NCBI GenBank assembly: GCA_029916745.1
Contig: JARXWK010000005.1
Coordinates: 1 to 64,000 of the forward strand
Direction of reading: 5' to 3'
DNA: 64,000 bases
From: Dysgonomonadaceae bacterium PH5-43
Lineage (GTDB): Bacteria > Bacteroidota > Bacteroidia > Bacteroidales > Azobacteroidaceae
Under the pieces are notes generated by a model, which worked only from the letters and a program-made list of their open reading frames with translations, made no database searches and had not been told where the DNA came from. The translations under genes were made by a program, and so were the position numbers. Below are positions 17,046 to 26,448 of the stretch, piece after piece; the stretch's first letter is position 1; every line of letters starts with the position of its first letter.

Positions 17046-18152
17046 CTATAACTGATATTGACCGCCTGGAATACAACGAACTACTCCTTTCATTTCTAAC
17101 TCGAATAGCAATGGCGACAGCTTACTCATTGGTAAGTTAAGGTCTATACTCATATTATTAACGTGTGCACTGTCTTTATTTGTTAGATAATCAACTATGC
17201 TTTGTTCTTCTTGCGATAAGTCGGGAAATAAGGGTCGTTGTATGTTCTTTGGTTTCTCTAACTGTTCTCCCCAATTCATTTCTCTGATTAAATCATCGGC
17301 ACAAGTAATAAGAGATGCTTTCTTGTTTTTAATTAGCTTATTGCAACCTATAGAATAAGGATCGGTTACTTTACCCGGAAATGCAAAAACATCTTTATTG
17401 TATGAGTCTGCAATAGATGCAGTAATCAATGCGCCTCCCTTTTCTGCCGACTCAATAATGATTGTACAATCTGATATACCAGCGACTATTCGATTCCTTT
17501 TAATAAAGTTTTGTCTATCAGGATTTGTTTCGCTAATAAAATCAGTCAGGAGACCACCGTTACTAATCATCTCTATTGCCGTATTTCTATGAACTAAAGG
17601 ATAAATGCGATCTAAGCCGTGTGCTAAAACTCCAACCGTAGACACATTATGTTTAAGTGCTGCTTTATGGGCAGCTATATCTATACCATAAGCTAATCCA
17701 CTAAATATTATAATATTAGGATATTGCTCCGAAATATCTTTCATTAGAGCTTCGATAATCTCTTTACCATAATTAGTAGCATTACGAGTACCCACAATAC
17801 TTATAGATTTATCTGTATTAAAGTTGCAATCCCCTTTGAAATAAAGCATAACAGGTGCATCTATACAATCTTTCAACTTATCTGGGTAATCCTTATCGGT
17901 AAAGAACAATGGCTTTATATTACTCTTATTTATAAAAGCAATTTCTTTTTCAGCCCTACGCAACACTTCAGGGTTTTGTATTTCCGATATTATTTTATGA
18001 GATATTCCCGGAATACGCTCTAACAATCTTTTCTTTTCAGTAAAAAGCGACGACACATCTCCTAATGTATTTACTACCTGACGAGCAGTTATTGAGCCTA
18101 TCCCTTTTACTAAAGTTATTCCTATTTCATACAACAAGTTTTGGTTATTCAT
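17046..18152 (-). CDS. dprA: DNA-processing protein A (natural transformation / DNA uptake)
   Basis: 368 residues. DprA binds incoming single-stranded DNA and loads RecA. A helix-hairpin-helix-like region lies at the N-terminus (about 8-70). The Rossmann-like core contains SIVGTRNATNYG, the FSGLAYGIDIAAH segment and a later GALITA. A winged-helix domain ends the protein (about 305-368). Its start at 18152 is 17 bp after the stop of the thioesterase gene upstream, so it lies in a compact minus-strand group with that gene and the U32 peptidase gene. Confidence 0.93.
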   Translation of the reverse strand: MNNQNLLYEIGITLVKGIGSITARQVVNTLGDVSSLFTEKKRLLERIPGISHKIISEIQNPEVLRRAEKEIAFINKSNIKPLFFTDKDYPDKLKDCIDAPVMLYFKGDCNFNTDKSISIVGTRNATNYGKEIIEALMKDISEQYPNIIIFSGLAYGIDIAAHKAALKHNVSTVGVLAHGLDRIYPLVHRNTAIEMISNGGLLTDFISETNPDRQNFIKRNRIVAGISDCTIIIESAEKGGALITASIADSYNKDVFAFPGKVTDPYSIGCNKLIKNKKASLITCADDLIREMNWGEQLEKPKNIQRPLFPDLSQEEQSIVDYLTNKDSAHVNNMSIDLNLPMSKLSPLLFELEMKGVVRCIPGGQYQL

Positions 18153-18169
18153 CTAAATTAATTATTTGG

Positions 18170-18574
18170 TCATTGAATGTATTCTTTCATTAAATCATCG
18201 AAATAATCCCCTCGAGAGAGGACTCCTTTTATCAGGACTACCGCCTCGACCGTTGCCTTACAGCAGAGTTCATTATCTTTTTTTCTTCGTATCTCTTGAT
18301 GAAAGACTATCTTTACTCCTTTTCTTTCTACAGTAAGAGAAGATATAAAATATTCACTACCAGTTAACGACGCCTTATAACGCAAATCGGCACGAGCCAC
18401 AACAGGATCAATCTTTTGTTCGTGCATTTCAACAAAAGAAGTTCCTACGCTTTCCATAAATTCGTGACGAGTAGTCTCGAAGTAATGAAGATAATTGGCA
18501 TTATTTACTATTCCTTGTATATCACATTCATAGTCGCGCACTTTCATTTCAATTTGAAAGTTTTTTTTGCTCAT
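18170..18574 (-). CDS. Acyl-CoA thioesterase, YbgC/4HBT hotdog family
   Basis: 134 residues of a single hotdog fold. The motif with Asp near 17 followed by QGIVNNANYLHYF matches the 4-hydroxybenzoyl-CoA thioesterase/YbgC signature, where the aspartate is catalytic. It probably hydrolyses short or medium acyl-CoA thioesters in the cytoplasm. The exact substrate is unknown. It lies between the U32 peptidase and dprA genes with short gaps, suggesting co-transcription. Confidence 0.85.
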   Translation of the reverse strand: MSKKNFQIEMKVRDYECDIQGIVNNANYLHYFETTRHEFMESVGTSFVEMHEQKIDPVVARADLRYKASLTGSEYFISSLTVERKGVKIVFHQEIRRKKDNELCCKATVEAVVLIKGVLSRGDYFDDLMKEYIQ

Positions 18575-18584
18575 AGGTTTAATC

Positions 18585-19832
18585 TTATTTTGTTGTAATT
18601 ATCTTAAATAGCTTATCAGAAGGACGAATTTTCTCTGACACTTTCATTGAGAAGTGCATTCCCTTCGAGGCTTCATCAACGGAGTTTAACTCGACTCTTA
18701 TTTCATCAACATCAACAAACAAAGCTCCCGTTGTAGGGCCGGTAATCAATACTTTATCCCCTTTGTGTAAAGTTTGTGTTTCTATAAGAAACTCCGCAAC
18801 TCCAAGTTTAGAAAAATATTTAATAGCTTTACCTATATACATTTTCTTTTCGGTAGCTTCATTACCATATTTATCACTCCATTCGCCTAACCGTTGTCCT
18901 AAGTAATAACCATTCCAGAAGCCTCTATTAAAGACTCTTTTTAACCTTGTATCCCAATCGGCTATTTTATCTTCAGTAAAGCTATCGTTGCAATAAGCAG
19001 TAATGGCTTCTTTATAACATTCGCATACAGTTCTTACATACTCAGGACCTCGAGCGCGTCCTTCTATCTTAAACACTCGCACACCCGAATCCATCATTTT
19101 ATTGATGAAGTGTATAGTCTTTAAGTCTTTGGGCGACATTATATACTGGTTATCTATTTCCAGTTCAATATCGCTTTCTTTGTCTTTTACTATATAACCT
19201 CTGCGACATATCTGATTACAAGCTCCTCTATTTGCTGAAGAGTTCATTTCGTGTAAACTCAAGTAGCATTTACCTGAAACTGCCATACACAAAGCTCCGT
19301 GAGCAAACATTTCTATACGAATAAGTTCACCTTTAGGTCCACAGATATTTTGTTTTATTATTTCTTCATAAATAGCTTTTACTTGGTCGAGATTAAGTTC
19401 TCGTGCCAACACAACAACATCGGCAAAGTTAGCATAGAATTTCAACGATTCAATATTGGTTATATTTAATTGAGTCGACAAGTGCACTTCCACACCTATA
19501 CTTTTCGCATAGTTCATAGCAGCTACATCTGCAGCTATAATCGCCGATAACTTAGCCTCTTTTGCTGCATCAATTATTTCGTACATTCGATTTAAGTCGT
19601 TGTCGTAAATAATTGTATTTACCGTAAGATATGTTTTAAGATTATGTTTGTTACAAATATCTGCTATCTCGTGAAGGTTTTTAATAGTAAAATTATTTGC
19701 CGAACGAGAGCGCATATTCAGCCCTTCTATACCAAAATAAATCGAATCTGCACCTCCTTGAATAGCGGCAGCCAAAGATTCAAAAGAACCTACGGGAGCC
19801 ATTATTTCGTATTTACTAATATCTTTAATCAT
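18585..19832 (-). CDS. U32 family peptidase-like protein (tRNA/ubiquinone hydroxylation type family)
   Basis: 415 residues from ATG at 19832. The frame extends 24 bp further, but MIKDISKYEIMAPVGS is the usual U32 start. The family signature is present: AVSGKCYLSLHEMNSSANRG, then ACNQICRRGY. The cysteines probably bind an iron-sulfur cluster, as in TrhP (formerly YegQ) and UbiU/V. The C-terminal ~80 residues form a beta domain. By analogy the likeliest role is in tRNA uridine-34 hydroxylation; classical protease activity is less likely. A TATTTTTG sequence near 19855 may be its promoter, divergent from dus. Confidence 0.82.
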   Translation of the reverse strand: MIKDISKYEIMAPVGSFESLAAAIQGGADSIYFGIEGLNMRSRSANNFTIKNLHEIADICNKHNLKTYLTVNTIIYDNDLNRMYEIIDAAKEAKLSAIIAADVAAMNYAKSIGVEVHLSTQLNITNIESLKFYANFADVVVLARELNLDQVKAIYEEIIKQNICGPKGELIRIEMFAHGALCMAVSGKCYLSLHEMNSSANRGACNQICRRGYIVKDKESDIELEIDNQYIMSPKDLKTIHFINKMMDSGVRVFKIEGRARGPEYVRTVCECYKEAITAYCNDSFTEDKIADWDTRLKRVFNRGFWNGYYLGQRLGEWSDKYGNEATEKKMYIGKAIKYFSKLGVAEFLIETQTLHKGDKVLITGPTTGALFVDVDEIRVELNSVDEASKGMHFSMKVSEKIRPSDKLFKIITTK

Positions 19833-19874
19833 TATACTATTGAATAAGAGCCACAAAAATACAAAAATAAACTG

Positions 19875-19882
19875 TAATTTTG
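19875..19882 (+). promoter_or_regulatory. -7 box for the dus gene
   Basis: TAATTTTG, matching TAnnTTTG, lies 31 bp before the dus start at 19914. Confidence 0.5.
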
Positions 19883-19913
19883 TAATCGAACAGAATTATA
19901 GACAAACAAAGCA

Positions 19914-20897
19914 ATGAAAATAGGCAATATAATATTCGATAAGTATCCTGTATTTTTAGCACCAATGGAAGATGTAACAGATATTTCTTTCAGACTGTTA
20001 TGTAAGAAATTCGGTGCCGATATGGTTTATACCGAATTTGTATCAAGCGATGCTCTTATCCGTAATGTTAATAAAACAAAGGCGAAGTTAGTAGTTTCAG
20101 ACGAAGAACGCCCTGTTGTTATTCAAATATATGGTAAAGACGTCGACACAATGGTTGAAGCCGCACGTATATGCGAAGAAGCTAAACCAGACATTTTAGA
20201 CATCAACTTTGGTTGTCCAGTAAAAAAGATAGCAGGCAAAGGAGCTGGTTCTGGTATGTTACGCACTCCCGAATTAATGCTCGAAATAACTGAGGCTGTT
20301 GTTAAGGCTGTTAACATTCCCGTTACGGTAAAAACACGATTAGGCTGGGATCATAATTCTCTAATAATTACCGACTTAGCCGAAAAGTTACAAGATTGTG
20401 GCATTGCAGCATTAACCATACACGGACGTACACGCTCCCAGATGTACACTGGCGAAGCCGACTGGTCTCTTATTGGTGATATTAAAAATAATCAAAGAAT
20501 ACATATTCCTATAATTGGGAATGGAGATATTACTTCTCCCGAACTATGTAAACGCGCTTTTGATGTTTATGGAGTAGATGCCGTTATGGTTGGTCGTGCA
20601 AGCATTGGGGCACCTTGGATATTTGAAGAAATGAAACACTTTCTAACAACAGGACAACATTCAGAGAAAAAGCCTTTCAATGATTACATCGAAATACTAA
20701 AACAGCAAGTATTAAAAAGTGTAGAACGGTTAGATGAGCGTAGAGGCATACTTCATAGTCGCCGACATATAGCTGCGAGTCCTTTATTTAAAGGCATTCC
20801 TGATTTTAAGTCTACAAAGATTGCTATGCTTAAAGCCAATACTGTCTCGGAATTATTCGACATTATTAACAGAATAGAATCAAATATAGGTTTTTGA
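19914..20897 (+). CDS. dusB: tRNA-dihydrouridine synthase (DusB-like)
   Basis: 327 residues. It reduces uridines in the D-loop of tRNA using FMN and NADPH. LAPMEDVTD (15-23), the catalytic cysteine C101 in NFGCPVKK, GKGAGSG, VTVKTRLGWD, the HGR motif and IIGNGDI all match the family. Assignment to DusB rather than another Dus subtype rests on general similarity, because Bacteroidetes usually carry DusB-type enzymes. It has its own promoter box and is followed by a region rich in small non-coding features. Confidence 0.9.
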   Translation: MKIGNIIFDKYPVFLAPMEDVTDISFRLLCKKFGADMVYTEFVSSDALIRNVNKTKAKLVVSDEERPVVIQIYGKDVDTMVEAARICEEAKPDILDINFGCPVKKIAGKGAGSGMLRTPELMLEITEAVVKAVNIPVTVKTRLGWDHNSLIITDLAEKLQDCGIAALTIHGRTRSQMYTGEADWSLIGDIKNNQRIHIPIIGNGDITSPELCKRAFDVYGVDAVMVGRASIGAPWIFEEMKHFLTTGQHSEKKPFNDYIEILKQQVLKSVERLDERRGILHSRRHIAASPLFKGIPDFKSTKIAMLKANTVSELFDIINRIESNIGF

Positions 20898-20939
20898 TGT
20901 TAAATCATTTTAATTTTGAAAGTTTTATCATCAAATTAC

Positions 20940-21051
20940 TTGACATATTAAAAATTAATCTATACTTTTGCAAAGTAGTTTTTTCATAATAGTATTAGAT
21001 TTAAGGTTAACAAAGATTGAATTAGGGAGTTCGTGAGAATTCCCTTTTTTT
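20940..21051 (+). ncRNA. Candidate small RNA with its own promoter and terminator
   Basis: TTGA at 20940-20943 and a perfect -7 box TACTTTTG at 20963-20970, separated by 19 bp, form a good Bacteroidetes promoter. About 50 bases downstream of the expected start near 20977 a hairpin (21025-21032 with 21037-21044, GTGA loop, one G-U pair) is followed by seven T (21045-21051). The transcript would be about 75 nt and has no convincing ORF. It could instead be an attenuator, but no gene follows on this strand. Confidence 0.5.
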
Positions 21052-21091
21052 ATTTATGAGATTTTTTTACATAGACATAATCCATTTCATA

Positions 21092-21215
21092 CTTTGAAAC
21101 GATCCGTTTCACGGTTTGATATAATTCGTTTCACGGTTTGAAAACACTTGTTTCATATAGGTGAAACACTTTGTTTCATACTAATAAACTACCTGTTTCA
21201 TACGGGTGAAACGAC
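21092..21215. repeat. Palindromic repeat array 1 (GAAAC-N5-GTTTC, 22-23 bp period)
   Basis: Six units begin at 21095, 21117, 21139, 21162, 21185 and 21207, with spacings 22, 22, 23, 23 and 22. Most carry TGAAAC, five bases, then GTTTCA. The second unit is degenerate (TGATAT, then AATTC before GTTTC). Array 2 at 55706-55858 has the same early spacing and the same degenerate second unit. The array lies about 200 bp from the gene remnant at 21419. Confidence 0.75.
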
Positions 21216-21221
21216 AGGCAA

Positions 21222-21325
21222 GCAAGAAAAAAGTTAAAAGATAAAAACTAAAAGTTAGCGCAAAGCGAAGCACATAACTCTTAGTTCTTCACTCTTAGTT
21301 CTTAGTTCTAAAATATTGCTGTCCG
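21222..21325. repeat. Short dispersed repeat (third partial copy)
   Basis: An AACTAAAAGTTAGCGCAAAG block is followed by repeated CTCTTAGTTCTT words. Both features recur within the long repeats near 31080-31160 and 48580-48730. Confidence 0.6.
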
Positions 21326-21418
21326 CTAAAATGTGTACTTTTACCAATGATTAGTTTTGTTTGTTTAGGAGCCCTAACAACCTCCTTGCCTCTTATTACT
21401 AATATTGTTATATGATTT

Positions 21419-21691
21419 TTATCTTTGACTAAAATTCTTCTTTAACTGCTTTCCTAATATTGTCAGTCTATATTTTTGCAAGCGACTATTCGGTTTATCG
21501 GGGATTGTCATCTCTATAAATCCCTGTTCTAATGCTGGCTTAAGATAATTAGATCGAAAGTTTTCTCTATCTGACAAATTTAATTGCTCTTGTATCTCTA
21601 ATCGATTCATATCCTTTGTTAACACACTAATCAAAGCAGTGACTTGCTCGGTGACTTGCTCGGTGACTTGCGGGGTTGCAGGAAATGTCAT
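21419..21691 (-). pseudogene. C-terminal remnant of an AlbA-type/divergent AAA ATP-binding regulator
   Basis: A 90-residue frame starts with a TEQV-type linker repeat, encoded by three 12-bp tandem copies at 21639-21674. A winged-helix segment follows, with the typical [20 protein letters not shown] motif and a run to KYRLT. These are the last residues of large ATP-binding proteins (AlbA_2/HATPase_c_4, Fic-linked and RecG-like wHTH types) common in Bacteroidales. The 400 or so residues expected before it are absent. Only 35 bp separate it from the GH27 gene stop. It might be a stand-alone small DNA-binding protein, but a truncated relic is likelier. Confidence 0.6.
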
Positions 21692-21726
21692 TCGTAAAAA
21701 ATAAATCGCAACAATCTATGGTTTTA

Positions 21727-24700
21727 CTAACCAATTACAACTTTACCATTAAACACTGCTCCATCTTTATAAGTAACTGCTACTATATAGCTGCCTGCTT
21801 CAGCAATAGAGAAAGAGAATGAAGTTGAATTAGTATCTAACAGCTGACCTGTTATAGAATAAATATTAACTTTAGATATATTATTGCCAGTTACTATCAA
21901 TGTTTTACCATTCACTGTGAAAGTAGGAATATCCATAACTTCTACTTTATAGATACCCGACAGTGTGGGTTCTGCCTGATCAAGATCTACAAATACTAAA
22001 GTATTTCTTGAATTGTTTTTAGTCCAATCGGTAATTTTCTTATTAAAACCAGCACTCGAATGCTGACTAAGATGACGAGTTGAGCCTTCGCGAGCTAACT
22101 CCCACGCTGGTTTGTATGTTGAGTTTGTTGTTGCTACGAAATTAAATTTAGCTGCTTCTGTTATTAAGTTTGTTGTTAAGTAAACACCAGTCGATATTCC
22201 AGAGACTGTAGGATTATATGAAATAATATTTCCATTTTTATTCACCAACACATATTTGAAACCTGTGGTTGCTTCTGTAGTTGCTAAAACTTTCCATATC
22301 TGACTATTATCATTTTTAGTCATTTCCTTAGTAAGAAGTTCTTCACCTACTCCCATATCGGTTATTACACCATTGCCATTTCTGAATTGTATATAATACC
22401 AAGATTCATTATTTGTGGTGCTTACTGTAGGAATATTATAGACAACTTCTTTAGCGGCTCTAAACTCAATAGCATTCTTTTTATCATTGGTAGCATTCTC
22501 TCCTATTGTTATGCCCGTTGTTTGACCTAAAGCTGTAGCCGTAGCATCTTTTCTTTGCAATTCCCATGCTGCTCCATTTTCGGTTTCTGTATAATTAATA
22601 TCAAAAGGAACGCCTTTAATTTCAGATACATCTGTATCGTAAGCATTATTATTGAATGCAATACTATTCCCAAGTTTATTTGTTAATATGTATTGTTCGC
22701 CTGAGGCTGTAATTTTCCATAGCTGACCATCTTTATTAGGTAGAGGATCACGAGCAATTATAGGTTCCCCTGCATTACCTCCCTGTATAACTTTATTAGA
22801 GTTTATAAATTGTAAGTAATACCATTTTACATTATTTGCATCGCTTACCTCTGGAAAGAAGTTACGGATTCTGTCAGCACAGACAAAAAGGAGAGCATTA
22901 CCCGCATCTCCTTTTGACCATTCCCCTAATTGTACATCTAAGCCTGCGCCTCCCCATTGATTCATACAACCGCTGGCTCCAGTTCTTTGTATTTCCCAAG
23001 CGGGAGTGTAGCTCGAATTTGTAGTTGCTACAATATCAACTGTAACCGATTCAGTACTACTTGTATTAAAGCGACCATCAGCAAAGCTCATTTTTCTACC
23101 TGTTTTATTAACAAAGGTATACTTATTGGCAGTTTTTATAACTTTCCATAATTGAGCAGAACTACCTATGGCTTTTTGTTTTGTTTCTATAAGTTCTCCT
23201 TCGCCCATATCGCACAATACTCCATTTTCGCTTCTAAATTGAATGTAGTACCACACTTCATTAGAGTCGTCTTCTGAGCTAATTGTGGGAAATTTGGTAT
23301 TTACTATTATCTCTTCATCAAGAATTAAATCTTCTTCATTGTCATCTCCTGGGTCGTTTGGGTCTAACAATACAAACTTATCAATTTCAGGAGCTTTACC
23401 CGTTGCGTTAGAGAAGCGAATAGTATTATATCCTTGTTTTAATTCTATTTCGTTTAAGAAAGCTCTTCCCCTTACTCCATCTCCACCAGAGTTTAGGTTT
23501 GTCATCTGATATTCCGTACCATTTACTGTTACTGTAAGATTTCTGTCATCTCCGGAATAGTAAAATAATTTAAGTTTATATTTTCCACCATCAGTACTAT
23601 AAACTCTACGAAACTCCGCCCAATTATCAGCTTTGCCACCTAAGTTTTTCAATGTGTAATCACCCGATGCTCCATATTTTGAAGAGAATAATGCACCTGT
23701 GTATTTATTGTCATCAATAGCTACACCATTGTATAAGTTTATAAAAGCATCTTCTCCTTCAAATTTAGTTTTATCGAAAGCACTTTCTCCTTCTATTCTA
23801 AGCATTGCAATTCCATTGGCAGGAACGTTTACTTCATAGAATCCTGTAAATGTACCTAAATCTTGCTTTGCATAAAGATCTCTAACCTGAGCTTTTTCGC
23901 TTAAGTCTATATCTTTAAAATTTATTCGCATTTTAGCTGCCGATGATGTTCCATTAAACAAAGCAACACCTCTCACTTTACCTTGATCTTGTTCTATCAT
24001 CTTAGCCAATACATATTTTTTGCCATCGCGACTAACAACTTGAGCTTGCAATCCTAATACATCTTGGTTAAGAGCTATTACTTCTTTGTTTGTAATAATA
24101 TCAATACTACTCTGAGGTATATTACGCATATCGCAACCAATCATAAGAGGAGAGTTCATAATACACCACAATCCGAAATAACTTTTTTCTTGGTCGTCTG
24201 AGAATGCTTTGTTAGAGCCCGACATAGAACCTATCCACATCATATCCATATCATTAAAATGACCAGGACCAGCATAAGCCGACAAGTAAAGATTATGTTC
24301 AAGTACGTCTATCACACCCAATGTGCCCGAAAAGTTTTGTCTTATATCGTGTGATATACGCCAAGAGCCTGCTATATCGCCAGCCCAAGTACCAGGAAAC
24401 ATCCAACGACAGATATTCCAACGAATCTTTCCTCCGTTTTTAACTTTATCTGTCTTTTGCATTGCATTCCAGATGTTGGTATATTGTGTCTCTTCATCTA
24501 AACCTAAAGTCTGACCTCCACAATAATCTATCTTGATAAAATCGTAGTCCCATTCATCGAAATACATTTTAGCGTCTTGTTCTTCATATCTATATAAACC
24601 AACAGTCTCACCATAAGTATCTGCATCGTAAATAGAGCCACAAGTGCGTGTTCCGGCATCAGAATAAATACCTGCTTTTAATCCTTTACTATGAATATAA

Positions 24701-25002
24701 TCTGCAACAACTTTCATTCCATTAGGAAAGCGCGTAGGGTGAATAAGCATAGTACCATCGGTTGCTCTTCCTCCAAAGAACCCATCGTCTACATTTACAA
24801 AGGTATAACCTGCATCTTTAAGACCTTTATCTACCATTGCATCTGCACTCGCTTTAATTAAATCTTCGCTAATGTTTATTCTGAATGTATTCCAAGAACT
24901 CCACCCCATCATAGGAGTATTATCGTTCTGAGCCTCAATAGTACTATTGAGTGTAAATAAGCACATCAAGGCAAACAGAGAAGCATAATATTTCTTTTTC
25001 AT
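21727..25002 (-). CDS. Secreted GH27 glycoside hydrolase (alpha-galactosidase-like) with CBM and three ricin-like modules
   Basis: 1091 residues with a signal peptide (1-24). The GH27 TIM barrel (about 28-310) starts with MMGWSSWNTF. The nucleophile is D159 in IKIDYCGG and the acid/base is D219 in SWRISHD. A C-terminal beta domain (about 310-403) and a CBM35/CBM6-like module (about 408-547) follow. Three ricin-like modules lie at about 583-712, 726-850 and 867-1006, each opening W-Y-Y and holding a QxW-type motif. A sorting-type domain ends the protein (about 1025-1091). GH27 enzymes release alpha-galactose or alpha-N-acetylgalactosamine; related beta-L-arabinopyranosidases exist. The true substrate is not determined. 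The gene lies 27 bp after the DUF3472 gene, so they are probably co-transcribed. Confidence 0.88.
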   Translation of the reverse strand: MKKKYYASLFALMCLFTLNSTIEAQNDNTPMMGWSSWNTFRINISEDLIKASADAMVDKGLKDAGYTFVNVDDGFFGGRATDGTMLIHPTRFPNGMKVVADYIHSKGLKAGIYSDAGTRTCGSIYDADTYGETVGLYRYEEQDAKMYFDEWDYDFIKIDYCGGQTLGLDEETQYTNIWNAMQKTDKVKNGGKIRWNICRWMFPGTWAGDIAGSWRISHDIRQNFSGTLGVIDVLEHNLYLSAYAGPGHFNDMDMMWIGSMSGSNKAFSDDQEKSYFGLWCIMNSPLMIGCDMRNIPQSSIDIITNKEVIALNQDVLGLQAQVVSRDGKKYVLAKMIEQDQGKVRGVALFNGTSSAAKMRINFKDIDLSEKAQVRDLYAKQDLGTFTGFYEVNVPANGIAMLRIEGESAFDKTKFEGEDAFINLYNGVAIDDNKYTGALFSSKYGASGDYTLKNLGGKADNWAEFRRVYSTDGGKYKLKLFYYSGDDRNLTVTVNGTEYQMTNLNSGGDGVRGRAFLNEIELKQGYNTIRFSNATGKAPEIDKFVLLDPNDPGDDNEEDLILDEEIIVNTKFPTISSEDDSNEVWYYIQFRSENGVLCDMGEGELIETKQKAIGSSAQLWKVIKTANKYTFVNKTGRKMSFADGRFNTSSTESVTVDIVATTNSSYTPAWEIQRTGASGCMNQWGGAGLDVQLGEWSKGDAGNALLFVCADRIRNFFPEVSDANNVKWYYLQFINSNKVIQGGNAGEPIIARDPLPNKDGQLWKITASGEQYILTNKLGNSIAFNNNAYDTDVSEIKGVPFDINYTETENGAAWELQRKDATATALGQTTGITIGENATNDKKNAIEFRAAKEVVYNIPTVSTTNNESWYYIQFRNGNGVITDMGVGEELLTKEMTKNDNSQIWKVLATTEATTGFKYVLVNKNGNIISYNPTVSGISTGVYLTTNLITEAAKFNFVATTNSTYKPAWELAREGSTRHLSQHSSAGFNKKITDWTKNNSRNTLVFVDLDQAEPTLSGIYKVEVMDIPTFTVNGKTLIVTGNNISKVNIYSITGQLLDTNSTSFSFSIAEAGSYIVAVTYKDGAVFNGKVVIG

Positions 25003-25029
25003 ATTATTTATCTGTAAATTTATGTTTGT

Positions 25030-26334
25030 TTATAATTTCTCTAAAGCTTCAAAGTCTATAACAGGACGATTACCAAGAGCTTTTCTTTCAAACATTTTTC
25101 GGTATTCTGTATTCTCATTAAAGAAACCTCCATTCTTTAGATAGAATTTTTCTTCATTAACCAATCCTCCTTGATAATCTAAACGCACTCCTGCTTGCGC
25201 AGTTCCATCGTTAGTAAAAATACCTCTTGTAATTTCGAGCCAATTACCATCTATATCCATTGCCCATTGGTTAGAGAATTTAACTTCACGACTTAGATAG
25301 CCTTGTAGTGGACTAAAGTTTTCCAAGAAAGAGTGCGCTCCTCTATACCAAGTATCTGTTTCTGGACGCATAAAGCTTGCTATCAAACGCCATCTGCTTT
25401 CATCTGTAGCATAAAAATATGCAGTGTAAATAGTATTGCCTTCTCCATCAGGGTGAACCTGCATTAAAAACTTGTAGGTAAGACCTGGAGTCCAGTTATA
25501 ACGAAGGAAGCTTTGTCCGCCCGAACCTTCATTCCCAAATTCTCCAATATTAACATCTTCTCCTTTTCTTAATAGTTTTATCTTTTGTTCGTCTGGAATA
25601 GATTTAGGATCGTCTGTTACAAAAGGGCTCCACACCGAGAACAACACCCTTCTTTCTACCTGAGAATTGTTTTGCATACCAAAATATCCTTCTCCAAATC
25701 CATTAGCCATATAATAACTTGCTATAACATCTCCTTCTTCAGGAACTGTTACTTCATTATAAAACCATTCTATTTTTTTATCTTTAGGTAATTGATAACC
25801 TATGTGAACCGACGGACCTCTTCGTCCCCAATAGTTTGAGAAATCGTGAACATATACAACTTCACCTTCTGGATTTTTCAATATTAGCTCTGTAATATTT
25901 CCGAATGTTTCTCCTTTTTTATCTAATCCTTGTAAATCTATTTTTACATAACCTGGAGTTTTAACCTTAAACTTACCTACTTTAACTGTAGTAAGCGACT
26001 CTGACTTTAGTTTTACTTTATGCGATTTACCTTCATAAGAAACTTTTATAGTCGACTCTCCTTGTCCTTTTAAAGATACATTTAAGGTTTGAGCTTTTTC
26101 TAAATGAAAATAAACACTTATCACTTCGTCTGTCTTATCCCAAGCACGAATACCTCCATCTGTTATTTTATCTCGATTACCACCTCTACGTCTCTCATTG
26201 CTTTCGGGTTGCTGAGACTGTTTAGTAACATAAGCATTACCTCCTATACCTACACTTACGTCTTCATTGGTAGACTTTGCATTAGATGGAATCAATGTCC
26301 ACACGAATAACAATGTAAAAAGAATTTTCTTCAT
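25030..26334 (-). CDS. Secreted DUF5077/DUF3472 domain protein
   Basis: 434 residues with a signal peptide (1-19). The N-terminal ~130 residues resemble DUF5077. The rest matches DUF3472, with NYWGRRGPSVHIGYQLP near 167-183 and YMANGFGEGYFGMQ near 207-220. DUF3472 proteins are common next to glycoside hydrolases in Bacteroidetes and are thought to bind or act on carbohydrate. Catalysis is not proven. The gene is followed closely by the GH27 gene in the same direction and is preceded by a promoter box at 26366. Confidence 0.82.
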   Translation of the reverse strand: MKKILFTLLFVWTLIPSNAKSTNEDVSVGIGGNAYVTKQSQQPESNERRRGGNRDKITDGGIRAWDKTDEVISVYFHLEKAQTLNVSLKGQGESTIKVSYEGKSHKVKLKSESLTTVKVGKFKVKTPGYVKIDLQGLDKKGETFGNITELILKNPEGEVVYVHDFSNYWGRRGPSVHIGYQLPKDKKIEWFYNEVTVPEEGDVIASYYMANGFGEGYFGMQNNSQVERRVLFSVWSPFVTDDPKSIPDEQKIKLLRKGEDVNIGEFGNEGSGGQSFLRYNWTPGLTYKFLMQVHPDGEGNTIYTAYFYATDESRWRLIASFMRPETDTWYRGAHSFLENFSPLQGYLSREVKFSNQWAMDIDGNWLEITRGIFTNDGTAQAGVRLDYQGGLVNEEKFYLKNGGFFNENTEYRKMFERKALGNRPVIDFEALEKL

Positions 26335-26365
26335 ATCTGAATATATAAAATGTTTATTAATAACG

Positions 26366-26373
26366 CAAATGTA
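26366..26373 (-). promoter_or_regulatory. -7 box for the DUF3472-GH27 operon
   Basis: TACATTTG on the minus strand, 32 bp upstream of the start at 26334, matches TAnnTTTG. Confidence 0.5.
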
Positions 26374-26392
26374 CGATAATTTATCAAAAGCA

Positions 26393-26423
26393 AAAAGCCA
26401 GACGATAAAATCGTCTGGCTTTT
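26393..26423 (-). terminator. Terminator of the 1427-residue protein gene
   Basis: A perfect 14-bp stem (26393-26406 with 26410-26423) with a 3-base loop and A/T ends lies 25 bp after the stop at 26449. It could act in both directions. Confidence 0.8.
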
Positions 26424-26448
26424 AATCTATTTATAATATAAGTCTATA

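Noticed and set aside
21092-21215. Palindromic array read as a CRISPR array
   Set aside because: Units are only 22-23 bp including any spacer, with no unique 30-bp spacers, and no cas genes are nearby.
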